Assembly: GCF_001653515.1 (NCBI RefSeq)
Contig: NZ_LYOY01000029.1
Span: forward strand, 868,001-932,000
Length of the DNA: 64,000 bases
Reading direction: 5' to 3'
Origin: Streptomyces sp. ERV7
GTDB lineage: Bacteria > Actinomycetota > Actinomycetes > Streptomycetales > Streptomycetaceae
In this document: piece by piece, positions 1 to 9,210 of the stretch
Position numbering within the stretch: the stretch's first letter is position 1
Layout: every line of letters starts with the position of its first letter
The notes under the pieces: model-generated
What the model was told of the DNA's origin: nothing
The model's database searches: none
The model's input: only the letters and a program-made list of their open reading frames with translations
Made by a program: the position numbers and the translations under genes

Positions 1-769
1 GGTTGCGGCTCATCCACTCGAACCGGTCCGCGTGCGTGGAGGGCGTCGAACGCTCCACCGTGGCGGGCAGGTTGAGGATGATCTCGCGGCCCTCCTCGGG
101 CTGCCAGACGTCGCAGACCGCCTCGCAGACCTCCAGGGCGAAGTCCAGCTCGGTGTCGGTGAAGATCTCCGGGCTGTACTGGTAGCCGAAGGTCGTCTCG
201 GGACCCAGGATCTTCTCCGCGTACTCCATCACCAGCCGGGTGCCGTCCACCGCGATCTGCTTGATGTCGTCCTTGGAGCCGCGGAAGACCACCCGGCGGA
301 AGGTCGGGGCGGTGGCGTTGTACAGGTGCACGGTGGCGCGGCGCGCGCCGCGCAGGGACTCCACGGTCCGCTCGATCAGGTCCTCGCGGGCCTGGGTCAG
401 GACGGAGATCGTCACGTCCTCGGGGATCGCGCCCTCTTCGATGATCGAGCGTACGAAGTTGAAGTCGGTGTCGCCGGACGACGGGAAGCCGACCTCGATC
501 TCCTTGTAGCCCATGCGCACCAGCAGGTCGAACATCTCGCGCTTGCGGGCGGGGCTCATCGGGTCGATCAGCGCCTGGTTGCCGTCGCGCAGATCGGTGG
601 ACAGCCAGCGCGGCGCCCTGGTGATCCGCTGCTCGGGCCAGGTGCGGTCGGGGATGGCCACGGCCTCGTACCGGCCGTACTTGTGGATCGGCATCCCGGA
701 GGGCTGCTGGGTGTGGGTCGCGTTGGTGACGGGCGTCGGGCGACCGACAGACACGGGGTTCTCAGACAT
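1..769 (-). CDS. leuA: 2-isopropylmalate synthase LeuA, N-terminal part (runs off the window)
   Basis: First committed enzyme of leucine synthesis: it condenses acetyl-CoA with 2-oxoisovalerate in the cytoplasm. The 256 visible residues match the long actinobacterial LeuA form. The HMGL-like TIM barrel begins with the metal/catalytic motif DLRDGNQ at residues 59-65, followed by the KEIEVGFPSSGDTDFNFV region near 110. The ATG at 767-769 has a GAGGAG ribosome site about 10 bases upstream. The C-terminal half, including the leucine-binding regulatory domain, lies beyond base 1, so feedback control cannot be judged. A leucine-rich leader peptide lies upstream (861-908), so expression is probably controlled by leucyl-tRNA supply. 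Identity is secure; only the end is missing. Confidence 0.97.
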   Translation of the reverse strand, partial: MSENPVSVGRPTPVTNATHTQQPSGMPIHKYGRYEAVAIPDRTWPEQRITRAPRWLSTDLRDGNQALIDPMSPARKREMFDLLVRMGYKEIEVGFPSSGDTDFNFVRSIIEEGAIPEDVTISVLTQAREDLIERTVESLRGARRATVHLYNATAPTFRRVVFRGSKDDIKQIAVDGTRLVMEYAEKILGPETTFGYQYSPEIFTDTELDFALEVCEAVCDVWQPEEGREIILNLPATVERSTPSTHADRFEWMSRN

Positions 770-805
770 TTGCGTAGGGCTCCTCGGGGTCCTTCAAGGT
801 AGGAC

Positions 806-854
806 GGCCGACTGAGTCGAAGCAGCACCAGATCCCGCGGGGAGGGGGTCGGCC
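806..854 (-). promoter_or_regulatory. Inverted repeat between leader peptide and leuA (candidate attenuation stem)
   Basis: GTCGGCC at 848-854 is the exact reverse complement of GGCCGAC at 806-812. In the leuA transcript this gives a 7-bp stem just after the leader stop codon and upstream of the leuA ribosome site. There is no U-tract, so it could act as a pause stem or antiterminator, or act on translation. It is not a classical terminator. Alternative pairings were not computed. Confidence 0.45.
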
Positions 855-860
855 TACGAC

Positions 861-908
861 TTACAGGCCCTCGCCGCGGCAGCTAAGGAGAAGCAGCCCG
901 AAACGCAT
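861..908 (-). CDS. leuA leader peptide, 15 residues with four consecutive leucines
   Basis: The small frame reads MRFGLLLLSCRGEGL and stops at TAA. It sits 91 bases upstream of the leuA start on the same strand. Four adjacent leucine codons (CTG CTT CTC CTT) plus a final CTG are what a ribosome-mediated leucine sensor needs: slow decoding when charged tRNA-Leu is scarce would stall a ribosome here and change downstream folding. Actinobacterial leuA genes are known to carry such leaders. The function is inferred from composition and position; the frame and codons are directly visible. Confidence 0.8.
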   Translation of the reverse strand: MRFGLLLLSCRGEGL

Positions 909-1093
909 GATGTGCCGCAGCCTAGCCGAGGGGCGCCGAAAGCGCCGGTCCCGTTTCAGTATGCGGGACGCCGCAGAAGGGACCAGGGACCAAAGTCCCG
1001 GACCCGGTGAACGCGTACCGGCCGGGATGGCTCGGAACCAATCATGGTGGCGAGTAGTGACAGGCCCATGACCCAGTGCCACATTGTCGCGAC

Positions 1094-2155
1094 ATGAACG
1101 CGCATACACCCGTCTTCTGCACCATCGTGCCACCCCACGTCCTCGACAAACTGGCCAGCGCCGAGGACCCCGCGCTCTCCGACATCGCACGCAGGACGCT
1201 CATCGCGGACTCGGCCCAGCGCACCGCCCGCCGCCTCACCACGGTGCTCGGCGCACCCGCGGTCGCCCCGCCCGCCGAGGCCGTCGAGGGACAGCCCCAC
1301 CGCACAATCCACGACTGCCGGCACGGCACCGCGCTGCCCGGCCGCAAGGTCCGCGGCGAGGGCGACAAGCCGGTCAAGGACGCCACCGTCAACCGCGCGT
1401 ACGCCGGGCTCGGCGCCACCTTCGAGCTCTACCTCAAGGCGTACGGGCGCAACTCCATCGACGGCTCCGGAATGCCGCTGGACGCGTCCGTCCACTTCGA
1501 CGCCGACTACAACAACGCCTTCTGGAACGGCGAGCAGATGGTGTTCGGGGACGGCGACGGCCGGATCTTCCTGGACTTCACGATCCCGGTCGACGTGATC
1601 GGGCACGAGCTGACCCACGGCGTCACCCAGCACACGGCGAACCTGACGTACTACGGCCAGCCGGGCGCGCTCAACGAGTCGATGTCCGACGTCTTCGGCT
1701 CGCTGATCAAGCAGTACACGCTCGACCAGGACGCCCACCAGGCCGACTGGCTGATCGGCCAGGGCCTGCTCGCCCCCGAGGTGACCGGCACGGCGCTGCG
1801 CTCGATGAAGGCGCCCGGCACGGCGTACGACGACGACGTGCTCGGCAAGGACCCGCAGCCCGCGACGATGGACCACTACATCACCACCGGCCGCGACAAC
1901 GGCGGCGTCCACCTCAACTCGGGCATCCCCAACCACGCCTTCTACCTCCTCGCCGAGGCGCTCGGCGGCAAGGCGTGGGAGCGGGCCGGGCAGATCTGGT
2001 ACGACGTGCTGACCGGCGGCGAGCTGGGCAAGCAGGCCCTGTTCGCCGACTTCGCCCGGCTGACGGTGGCCGCGGCGCACACCCGCTTCGGCGACGGCGA
2101 GGAGCACCAGGCGGTTCTGAAGGCCTGGTCCCAGGTCGGCGTGCAGAGCGGCTGA
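1094..2155 (+). CDS. Protealysin-like M4 family zinc metalloprotease (intracellular type)
   Basis: Thermolysin-family neutral protease of 353 residues. The zinc site is plain: HELTH at 171-175 with the third ligand in GALNESMSDVF (E195, with D199). A later GGVHLNSGIPNHAFY segment carries the catalytic histidine region. The N-terminus has the short propeptide pattern of protealysin-type enzymes (FCTIVPPHVLDKLA at 9-22) and no secretion signal, so the enzyme is likely made and matured inside the cell or exported by an unknown route. The ATG at 1094 is preferred because it begins immediately before the conserved propeptide motif; an in-frame start at 1076 is possible. An emfourin-like inhibitor gene follows 31 bases downstream, a pairing typical of this subfamily. 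Confidence 0.93.
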   Translation: MNAHTPVFCTIVPPHVLDKLASAEDPALSDIARRTLIADSAQRTARRLTTVLGAPAVAPPAEAVEGQPHRTIHDCRHGTALPGRKVRGEGDKPVKDATVNRAYAGLGATFELYLKAYGRNSIDGSGMPLDASVHFDADYNNAFWNGEQMVFGDGDGRIFLDFTIPVDVIGHELTHGVTQHTANLTYYGQPGALNESMSDVFGSLIKQYTLDQDAHQADWLIGQGLLAPEVTGTALRSMKAPGTAYDDDVLGKDPQPATMDHYITTGRDNGGVHLNSGIPNHAFYLLAEALGGKAWERAGQIWYDVLTGGELGKQALFADFARLTVAAAHTRFGDGEEHQAVLKAWSQVGVQSG

Positions 2156-2186
2156 CGCGGGGCCGGTGCGCTGCTACACAGGGAGC

Positions 2187-2453
2187 ATGCGCATCCAGGT
2201 GACCCGCACAGGAGGATTCGCCGGCATCGAGCGCCGGGCCGAGGTCGACACCTCGGGCCGGCCCGACGCGGCTCAGTGGCAGGCCCTGGCCGAGGCGGCC
2301 CTCGCCGACGGCCGGGCCGAGCCGTCCCCCGGCGTACCCGACGGCTTCCACTACGAGATCACCGTCGACGGCCGCACGGTCCACTGCGCGGACCCGGGGC
2401 TGTCGGCGGCCCAGCGGACGCTGGTGTCGCGGGTGCTGAAAGAGGGTGCGTAA
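2187..2453 (+). CDS. Emfourin-like inhibitor of the adjacent M4 protease
   Basis: An 88-residue protein opening with MRIQVTRTGGFAGIERRAEV, the pattern of the emfourin/protealysin-inhibitor family. In Serratia the emfourin gene is paired with protealysin and its product is a tight-binding inhibitor. Here it follows the M4 protease gene by 31 bases on the same strand, so co-expression is likely. No signal peptide or membrane segment is visible, so it should act in the same compartment as the unsecreted protease. Function is inferred from family resemblance and gene pairing; no catalytic motif is expected. Confidence 0.75.
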   Translation: MRIQVTRTGGFAGIERRAEVDTSGRPDAAQWQALAEAALADGRAEPSPGVPDGFHYEITVDGRTVHCADPGLSAAQRTLVSRVLKEGA

Positions 2454-2481
2454 CGCGGGCCGTCTTGCTTTGATGCGAGGC

Positions 2482-2988
2482 ATGACACCTAGCTCATCCG
2501 GCCTCCCGCACGCCTGCGACCTCCAACTCCTGGAGCGCTACTACGACTCGGTGCCGCGCTCCTCGGCCCGGGCGGAGGACTTCGGTCCGCTGACCCTCTT
2601 CGTACGGGAGGGTGCGGGCTGGCCGTTCTACGGGCGGCCCGCGCTCGGCCACGCGGGGCCGGTGTCGGCGGCGGACGTCGACAAGGTGCGGGCGCGCCAG
2701 CGGGAGCTGGGGATACCGGAGGCGTTCGAGTGGGTGGCCGAGGTGACGCCCGGGCTGCGGGCGGCCGTCGAGGCCTCGGGCCTCGCGGTCCACGCCCATC
2801 CGCTGATGGTGCTGGCCCCGGACGCGCCCGCGCCCGCGCCGCACCCGCTGGTCCGCGTCCTCGGCGCGGACGACCCGCTCCTCCACGCGGCGCTCGTCCT
2901 CCCCCATCTGGCGTTCGCGGCGCCCGGTACGGCGGTGGGGGCGGCGGGGCCGGCCGAGCTGGCGGCCGAGATCACGGGGTGGGGCTGA
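2482..2988 (+). pseudogene. GNAT-family acetyltransferase, C-terminally truncated
   Basis: The 168-residue product resembles the N-terminal two thirds of a Streptomyces GNAT-type protein: a substrate-side domain (LQLLERYYDSVPR, VRARQRELGIPEAFEWV) and then AGPAELAAEI. Family members normally continue for about 100 more residues that include the acetyl-CoA-binding fold. Here recognisable similarity ends at about base 2973, and four unrelated residues (TGWG) lead to a stop. The lost part is the catalytic part, so the product is probably inactive. The neighbour on the opposite strand is also truncated at the same point, consistent with one deletion joining two convergent genes. Start chosen at ATG 2482; 2473 or 2446 are in frame. 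Confidence 0.75.
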
Positions 2989-3061
2989 TCCGGCCCCGCC
3001 GGTTCATCAGGAACTCGCGCAGTTCGGTGCGCCGCAGCGCCTTGTCGATCGGCGTGGCCAC
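2972..3061 (-). pseudogene. N-terminal stub of an MmyB-type XRE regulator
   Basis: Reading leftwards from a GTG at 3061, with GAGGGGGAG as ribosome site, gives 29 residues beginning VATPIDKALRRTELREFL and continuing MNRRGRISP before a premature stop. This is the start of the helix-turn-helix regulators that control divergent MFS genes; the intact relative at 41437-42306 begins with the similar RRRPELAAFLRGRRARVTP. The helix-turn-helix and ligand-binding domains are absent. Similarity ends about base 2981, next to the truncated end of the GNAT gene. The stub should not be functional, leaving the divergent MFS gene without its own regulator. Confidence 0.7.
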
Positions 3062-3108
3062 GTACGTACTCCCCCTCGTCGACTACCGTCCGGCGCCCCC
3101 GGCCGCTG

Positions 3109-3129
3109 CCTGGTGGTGCCGCCAACAGG
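3109..3129. promoter_or_regulatory. Imperfect palindrome in the MFS/regulator divergent region
   Basis: Half-sites CCTGgTGGtG and CgCCAaCAGG face each other over a 21-base palindrome between the regulator stub and the MFS start at 3178. The position fits an operator for the local MmyB-type regulator, which is now broken. Function is inferred from symmetry and position only. Confidence 0.4.
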
Positions 3130-3177
3130 ATAAGTTCCCACTCTCCACGGCCATTCCCGGACAGCCAGGCTGTGGCC

Positions 3178-4593
3178 ATGGCAATCGACACCCACACCGC
3201 ACCGGCCGCGCCGGCCGCCGCAGCGGACCCGCAGGACGGCCGTCTCACGGGCCGGGCCAAGCTGGTCCTGTTCGTGCTCTGCGCCGCCCAGTTCATGGTG
3301 GCGCTCGACTTCTCCGTACTGAACGTGGCGCTGCCCGTCCTCGGCGACGACCTGGGCCTGAGCCAGTCGGCGCTCCAGTGGGCGGTCACCGCGTTCGCCC
3401 TGCCGTCCGGCGGCTTCCTGCTCCTGTTCGGCCGGATCGCCGACCTGTACGGGCGCAAGAAGCTGTTCCTGACCGGGCTCGCCCTCTTCGGCGCCGCCTC
3501 CCTGCTCGCCACCCTCGCCTGGGACCCGGCGTCGTTCCTGACCGGCCGCGCCCTGCAGGGCCTGGGCGCCGCGGTGATCGTGCCGACCGGGATGTCGCTG
3601 CTGACCACCACCTTCCCCGAGGGCCCGCAGCGCGACCGGGCGCTCGGCATCAGCGGCACCCTGCTCTCGCTCGGCTTCACCGTCGGCATGGTGCTCGGCG
3701 GCGTCATGACGGACACCCTGGGCTGGCGCTCGACGATGGGTCTGCTCACGGTCGCCGCGGTGATCGTCCTCGCCCTGGCGCCGGGCCTGCTGCCCGAGTC
3801 CCGCACCCCGGACCGGCCGCGCCTCGACGTGCCCGGCGCGGTCACCGTCACCGGTGGTCTGCTCGCCCTGATCTACTCCCTGTCGACGGCGGCCCAGCGC
3901 GGCTTCGGCGGCGCGGACGTGTGGGGCACCCTGGTCGTCGGCCTGGTGCTGCTCGCGGCCTTCGTGGTGGTCGAGTCGAAGGCGCAGGCCCCGCTGGTCT
4001 CGCTGCCGATGCTGAGGCGCCGCACGGTGGCGTGGGGCAACCTGGGCGGTCTGGTCACCTTCTCGATGATGTCGACGGTCATCTTCGTGCTGACCCTCTA
4101 CCTCCAGGAGGAACTGGGCCTCTCGTCCTTCCGGACGGGTCTGGTCTTCGGCGTCCAGGGCGTCATGTCGGCGGTCGCCGGCAGCTACGCCGCCAAGGTC
4201 ATCGGCCGCTTCGGCGCCCGCCGCACGCTGGTCGCCTCGCTGCTCGGCCAGGGCCTGTTCATCGCCCTGCTGCTGGCCATCGGCCGCGAGTCGGGTGCGC
4301 TGCTCGCCACCGTCGCCGTCTCCCTGGCCAGCATGTGCCACCTGGGCGCGATCATCTCGTACGGGCTGACCGCCACCAGCGGTGTCCCCGACGAGGAGCA
4401 GGGCCTGGCGACGGGGCTGGTCACCACCACCCAGCAGGTCGGCATCACCATCGGCATCCCGCTGCTCGGCGTGCTCGCCACCACCCAGGGCGACCTGTTC
4501 GACGGGGTGCGCGGCGTCCTGCTCATCGACGCGGTGATCGTGGTCGCGGCGGCGGCCCTGCTGGCGGTCGGCCTTGGCCGCCGCACCGCCTAG
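3178..4593 (+). CDS. MFS transporter, DHA2 (EmrB/QacA-like) drug-proton antiporter family
   Basis: A 471-residue polytopic membrane protein consistent with 14 helices. Motif A is visible as GRIADLYGRKKLFLTG near residue 90, and the motif-C-like region SLGFTVGMVLGGVM lies near 160-175. The conserved opening LVLFVLCAAQFMVALDFSVL marks the first helix. It probably exports toxic small molecules using the proton gradient. It is divergent from the broken MmyB-type regulator stub, so it may be deregulated. The start is ATG 3178; a GTG at 3172 is in frame. The substrate cannot be told from sequence. Confidence 0.9.
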   Translation: MAIDTHTAPAAPAAAADPQDGRLTGRAKLVLFVLCAAQFMVALDFSVLNVALPVLGDDLGLSQSALQWAVTAFALPSGGFLLLFGRIADLYGRKKLFLTGLALFGAASLLATLAWDPASFLTGRALQGLGAAVIVPTGMSLLTTTFPEGPQRDRALGISGTLLSLGFTVGMVLGGVMTDTLGWRSTMGLLTVAAVIVLALAPGLLPESRTPDRPRLDVPGAVTVTGGLLALIYSLSTAAQRGFGGADVWGTLVVGLVLLAAFVVVESKAQAPLVSLPMLRRRTVAWGNLGGLVTFSMMSTVIFVLTLYLQEELGLSSFRTGLVFGVQGVMSAVAGSYAAKVIGRFGARRTLVASLLGQGLFIALLLAIGRESGALLATVAVSLASMCHLGAIISYGLTATSGVPDEEQGLATGLVTTTQQVGITIGIPLLGVLATTQGDLFDGVRGVLLIDAVIVVAAAALLAVGLGRRTA

Positions 4594-4624
4594 CCGGACC
4601 GGCAAAGGCCCGGACGGCTCTCGC

Positions 4625-4978
4625 TCAGGGCCGGTCGAGCCGCAGCCGCTCCGCCCGCGGCAGCCCGGCCACCACCAGGTCGTACGAATCCTCGATCAGC
4701 TCCCGGACCAGCCGGTCCGGGAGCTGATCCACGTCCACCGTGTTCCAGTGGCGCTTGTTCATGTGCCAGCCCGGCACGATCGCCGGGTACTCGGCGCGCA
4801 GCCGCACCGCGTCGTCCGGGTCGCACTTGAGGTTGGCGGTGAGCGGGGTGCCGCCCAGGTTGCTCAGCGCGAACATCTTCCCGAGGACCTTGAAGACCGA
4901 GGTCCCCGAGTCGAACGGGAACTCCTCCGTCGCGGCGTTGAACGCCAGACAGAACGCTCTGAGCTCCTGAGGGGTCAC
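4625..4978 (-). CDS. MmcQ/YjbR family protein
   Basis: A 117-residue CyaY-like-fold protein with the family signature near the C-terminus (PGWHMNKRHWNTVDVD). The family is annotated as DNA-binding on structural grounds, but its cellular role is not established. The GTG start at 4978 overlaps the stop codon of the CorC-like gene by GTGA, so the two are translationally coupled in the ybeY-corC operon. Full length for the family. Confidence 0.88.
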   Translation of the reverse strand: MTPQELRAFCLAFNAATEEFPFDSGTSVFKVLGKMFALSNLGGTPLTANLKCDPDDAVRLRAEYPAIVPGWHMNKRHWNTVDVDQLPDRLVRELIEDSYDLVVAGLPRAERLRLDRP

Positions 4979-6264
4979 GCCTGCTCCTCCTTGACCGGCA
5001 CCGGCTCCACGAGCACGGTCACGATCTTGTTCCGGCGGCCCGCCGGGGACTCGGCCGTCAGCCGCAGCGCCCGCCCGTCCGGCAGGTCCACGGCCGCCGT
5101 GGCGCCCGCGATCGGCACCCGTCCGAGCGCCTTGGCGAGCAGTCCGCCGACCGTCTCCACGTCCTCGTCGTCGAACTCGTCGAGCCCGAACAGCTCGCCC
5201 AGATCGCCGATGTCGAGCCGCGCGGTGACCCGGAAGCAGCCGTCCGCGAGCTCCTCGACCGGCGGCAGCTCCCGGTCGTACTCGTCGGTGATCTCCCCGA
5301 CGATCTCCTCCAGGATGTCCTCGATGGTGACGATCCCGGCCGTGCCGCCGTACTCGTCGATGACGACGGCGACATGGCTGCGGTCCTGCTGCATCTCGCG
5401 CAGCAGGTCGCCCGCGTTCTTGGTGTCGGGGACGAACGCGGCGGGGCGCATCGCGGTGGAGACCAGATCGGCCTCGGAGTCCCGGTTGATGTGCGTCTTG
5501 CGGACCAGGTCCTTCAGATAGACGATCCCGACGATGTCGTCCTCGTTCTCGCCGGTCACCGGGATCCTGGAGAAGCCCGAGCGCAGCGCGAGGGTGAGCG
5601 CCTGGCGGATGGTCTTGTAGCGCTCGATGCAGACGAGGTCGGTGCGCGGCACCATCACCTCGCGCACCAGTGTGTCGCCGAGCTCGAAGACCGAGTGCAC
5701 CATCCGGCGCTCGTCGTCCTCGATCAGCGACTCCTGCTCGGCGAGGTCGACCATCGCCCGCAGCTCGGCCTCGGAGGCGAACGGACCCTTGCGGAAGCCC
5801 TTTCCCGGGGTGAGCGCGTTGCCGAGGAGGATCAGGAGCTGCGGCACCGGGCCCATGATCCTGGCCAGCGGCAGCAGGACGTACGCGGCGGCCGTCGCCG
5901 TGTTCAGCGGGTGCTGGCGGCCGATGGTGCGCGGCGAGACGCCGACGGCTACGTAGCTGACGAGCACCATCACCGCGATGGCGACGACCAGCGCCGTCCA
6001 GGTCTCCCCGAAGTCCTCCAGGCAGACATAGGTGACCAGGACCCCGGCCGCCATCTCGCAGGCGACCCTGACCAGCAGGGCCACATTGAGATAGCGGGTC
6101 GGGTCGGCGGCCACCTGGGCGAGCTTCGCCGCCCCGCGCCGCCCGGACCGTACGGCCTCGGCCGCGCGGAACGAGGACGTACGGGCGATGCCGGCCTCCG
6201 CGCAGGCGGCCAGCCAGGCCACCACGACCAGGGCGACGGCGCCGAAGAGCAGCTGCCCGGTCAT
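4975..6264 (-). CDS. CNNM/CorC-HlyC family membrane protein with CBS pair
   Basis: A 429-residue protein. The N-terminal CNNM (DUF21) transmembrane region covers roughly residues 1-190 with several hydrophobic helices, followed by two CBS domains ([13 protein letters not shown] to about 325, including [29 protein letters not shown]). A C-terminal CorC_HlyC domain follows. The family is linked to magnesium/cobalt efflux or homeostasis. The ATG overlaps the ybeY stop by ATGA and the C-terminus overlaps the MmcQ gene, giving one tight operon. Transport substrate is inferred from the family. Confidence 0.93.
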   Translation of the reverse strand: MTGQLLFGAVALVVVAWLAACAEAGIARTSSFRAAEAVRSGRRGAAKLAQVAADPTRYLNVALLVRVACEMAAGVLVTYVCLEDFGETWTALVVAIAVMVLVSYVAVGVSPRTIGRQHPLNTATAAAYVLLPLARIMGPVPQLLILLGNALTPGKGFRKGPFASEAELRAMVDLAEQESLIEDDERRMVHSVFELGDTLVREVMVPRTDLVCIERYKTIRQALTLALRSGFSRIPVTGENEDDIVGIVYLKDLVRKTHINRDSEADLVSTAMRPAAFVPDTKNAGDLLREMQQDRSHVAVVIDEYGGTAGIVTIEDILEEIVGEITDEYDRELPPVEELADGCFRVTARLDIGDLGELFGLDEFDDEDVETVGGLLAKALGRVPIAGATAAVDLPDGRALRLTAESPAGRRNKIVTVLVEPVPVKEEQA

Positions 6265-6758
6265 GACACGGTCGGCGCCGGGGAGGGGCCGGTGTGGCCC
6301 TTCTCCGCCCGCCAGCCGTCCACGATGGCCGCCTGGAGGCCGAACATCTCGGCCTTCTCGTCCGGCTCCTCGTGGTCGTACCCCAGCAGGTGCAGCACTC
6401 CGTGGACGGTCAGGAGCTGGAGCTCCTCGTCCATCGAGTGCTGCGTCGGTGCGTCCTCGCCCTGCTTCTTGGCGACCTCGGGGCAGAGCACGATGTCACC
6501 GAGGAGCCCCTGCGGGGGCTCCTCGTCGTCCTTCATCGGCGGACGCAGCTCGTCCATCGGGAAGGACATGACATCGGTCGGACCGGGCAGGTCCATCCAC
6601 TGGATGTGCAGCTGCTCCATGGCCTCGTCGTCCACGACGATCACCGAGAGCTCGGAGAGCGGGTGGATCCGCATCCGCGTGAGCGCGTAGCGGGCGATGT
6701 CGAGGATCGCCTGCTCGTCGACCTCGGTTCCGGACTCGTTGTTGACGTCGATCGACAT
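6261..6758 (-). CDS. ybeY: Endoribonuclease YbeY (rRNA maturation factor)
   Basis: A 165-residue metal-dependent RNase involved in 16S rRNA 3'-end maturation and ribosome quality control. The zinc motif reads [16 protein letters not shown], with H119, H123 and H129 as ligands. It lies 12 bases downstream of phoH and overlaps the CorC-like gene, the standard actinobacterial order phoH-ybeY-corC. Complete and typical length. Confidence 0.97.
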   Translation of the reverse strand: MSIDVNNESGTEVDEQAILDIARYALTRMRIHPLSELSVIVVDDEAMEQLHIQWMDLPGPTDVMSFPMDELRPPMKDDEEPPQGLLGDIVLCPEVAKKQGEDAPTQHSMDEELQLLTVHGVLHLLGYDHEEPDEKAEMFGLQAAIVDGWRAEKGHTGPSPAPTVS

Positions 6759-6770
6759 GGTGCGCTCTGA

Positions 6771-7787
<1,017 letters not shown>

Positions 7788-7984
7788 GGGCCGGCTCTGT
7801 GGCCTGCACATACCTCCCGTTGCAGGGTTCTCGCCGCTCGACAACCTCTGGATACCCAGCGTACGACCTGGCACTGACAGGGCCGAGGGGTTTTCGGACC
7901 AGGTGTTCGGTCGCGGATCGCCGTGGGCCGGCCGCGCCCGCGCGGCGGAGCCGCCGAGGGTCGCGGCCCCGCGCCCCTGGGGCA

Positions 7985-9112
7985 TCACGCGGGGCGCCGG
8001 AACCCGATCGTCGGGACGGCCCGGCGCAGCGGCCACGCCCGGGCCGCACCCGGCAGCAGGCCCTCCAGGAAGGCGTACCGCCGCAGCGCGGCCGGGTCCT
8101 GGTCCGCGAACGTGCGCACCCGCTGCCACCAGGCCGCGATCTCCGCCCAGCCCGGCGCCGACAGCGAACCGCCGAACTCCTGCACCGACAGCGCGGCCGT
8201 GAGCCCGGCGAAGGCGAGCCGGTCCGCCAGCGGCCACCCGGCCAGCGTGCCGGTGACGAACCCGGCCACGAACACGTCGCCCGCCCCGGTCGGATCCAGC
8301 GCCTCCACGGCGATCGCGGGCACCTCGGCGGTCTCCCCGGTCGAGCCGTCCACCGCGTACGCGCCCTCCGCGCCCAGGGTGACCACCGCGACCGGCACCT
8401 TCTCGGCCAGGGCGCGGGCGGCCGCGCGCGGGCAGTCGGTGCGGGTGTAGCGCATCGCCTCGCCCGCGTTGGGCAGGAACGCCTCACAGTGCTCCAGGCC
8501 GGTCAGGCCCGCCAGGTCCCAGTGCCCGGTGTCGTCCCAGCCGACGTCGGCGAAGATCCGCGAGCCGTGCCGGGCGGCGTCCTCGATCCACTCCTCCCGC
8601 CGGCCGGGCACCAGCGAGGCGACGGCGGCACGCGCGCGTGGCGGCACGGCGGGCGCGGACTCCTCCGGGGGCGCCTCATGGCCGTGCGAGACCATGGTCC
8701 GCTCGCCCTCGTACGCCATGGAGACGGTGACCGGCGAGTGCCAGCCGGGGACGGTCCGCGACAGCGAGAGGTCGATGCCCTCGCCCTGTTCCAGGGCGTC
8801 CCAGCAGTACTCGCCGTAGTGGTCGTCGCCGAACGCCGCCGCCAGCGAGGTGCGCAGCCCGAGGCGGGCGAGCGCGATGGCCATGTTGGCGACGCCGCCG
8901 GGGCTGGAGCCCATGCCGCGCGCCCACGACTCCGTCCCGCGCACCGGGGCGGAGTCGAGGCCGGTGAAGATGATGTCGAGGAAGACCGTGCCGGTCAGGA
9001 AGACGTCGCACTCCGGGTCGCGGGGCCGGCGCACCTTGCCCAGCGGGTCGACGCCCGCGGTGTGGCCCCACTGGTCGGCGCGGTCCTGCTGCCCTCTGCT
9101 GGATGTGGTCAC
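7985..9112 (-). CDS. PfkB family carbohydrate kinase
   Basis: A 375-residue ribokinase-fold sugar kinase. The first PfkB signature is GSSPGGVANMAIALARLG near residues 65-80. The second, DPTGAGDVFVAGF near 280, contains the catalytic aspartate and anion hole. The substrate is not predictable; the upstream neighbour resembles a glucarate dehydratase, which would suit a sugar-acid or keto-sugar pathway, but the genes are about 100 bases apart. GTG 9112 is preceded by GGGGAG. An extended N-terminus of about 35 residues precedes the fold. Confidence 0.88.
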   Translation of the reverse strand: MTTSSRGQQDRADQWGHTAGVDPLGKVRRPRDPECDVFLTGTVFLDIIFTGLDSAPVRGTESWARGMGSSPGGVANMAIALARLGLRTSLAAAFGDDHYGEYCWDALEQGEGIDLSLSRTVPGWHSPVTVSMAYEGERTMVSHGHEAPPEESAPAVPPRARAAVASLVPGRREEWIEDAARHGSRIFADVGWDDTGHWDLAGLTGLEHCEAFLPNAGEAMRYTRTDCPRAAARALAEKVPVAVVTLGAEGAYAVDGSTGETAEVPAIAVEALDPTGAGDVFVAGFVTGTLAGWPLADRLAFAGLTAALSVQEFGGSLSAPGWAEIAAWWQRVRTFADQDPAALRRYAFLEGLLPGAARAWPLRRAVPTIGFRRPA

Positions 9113-9210
9113 GGCGGACTCCCCGTTCGCGTACGGATGGGGCCAGTGTGCCCGATCCGCCGTGCGCGGGAGCGGTCGCCGGAGCCCCGGTGAGGGGCGA
9201 GTGACCGCGT

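Noticed and set aside
956..2107. Long open frame on the minus strand across the M4 protease
   Set aside because: It lies antisense to a clear zinc protease and shows only Arg/Val/Gly-rich low-complexity residues, as expected from GC-rich codon bias.
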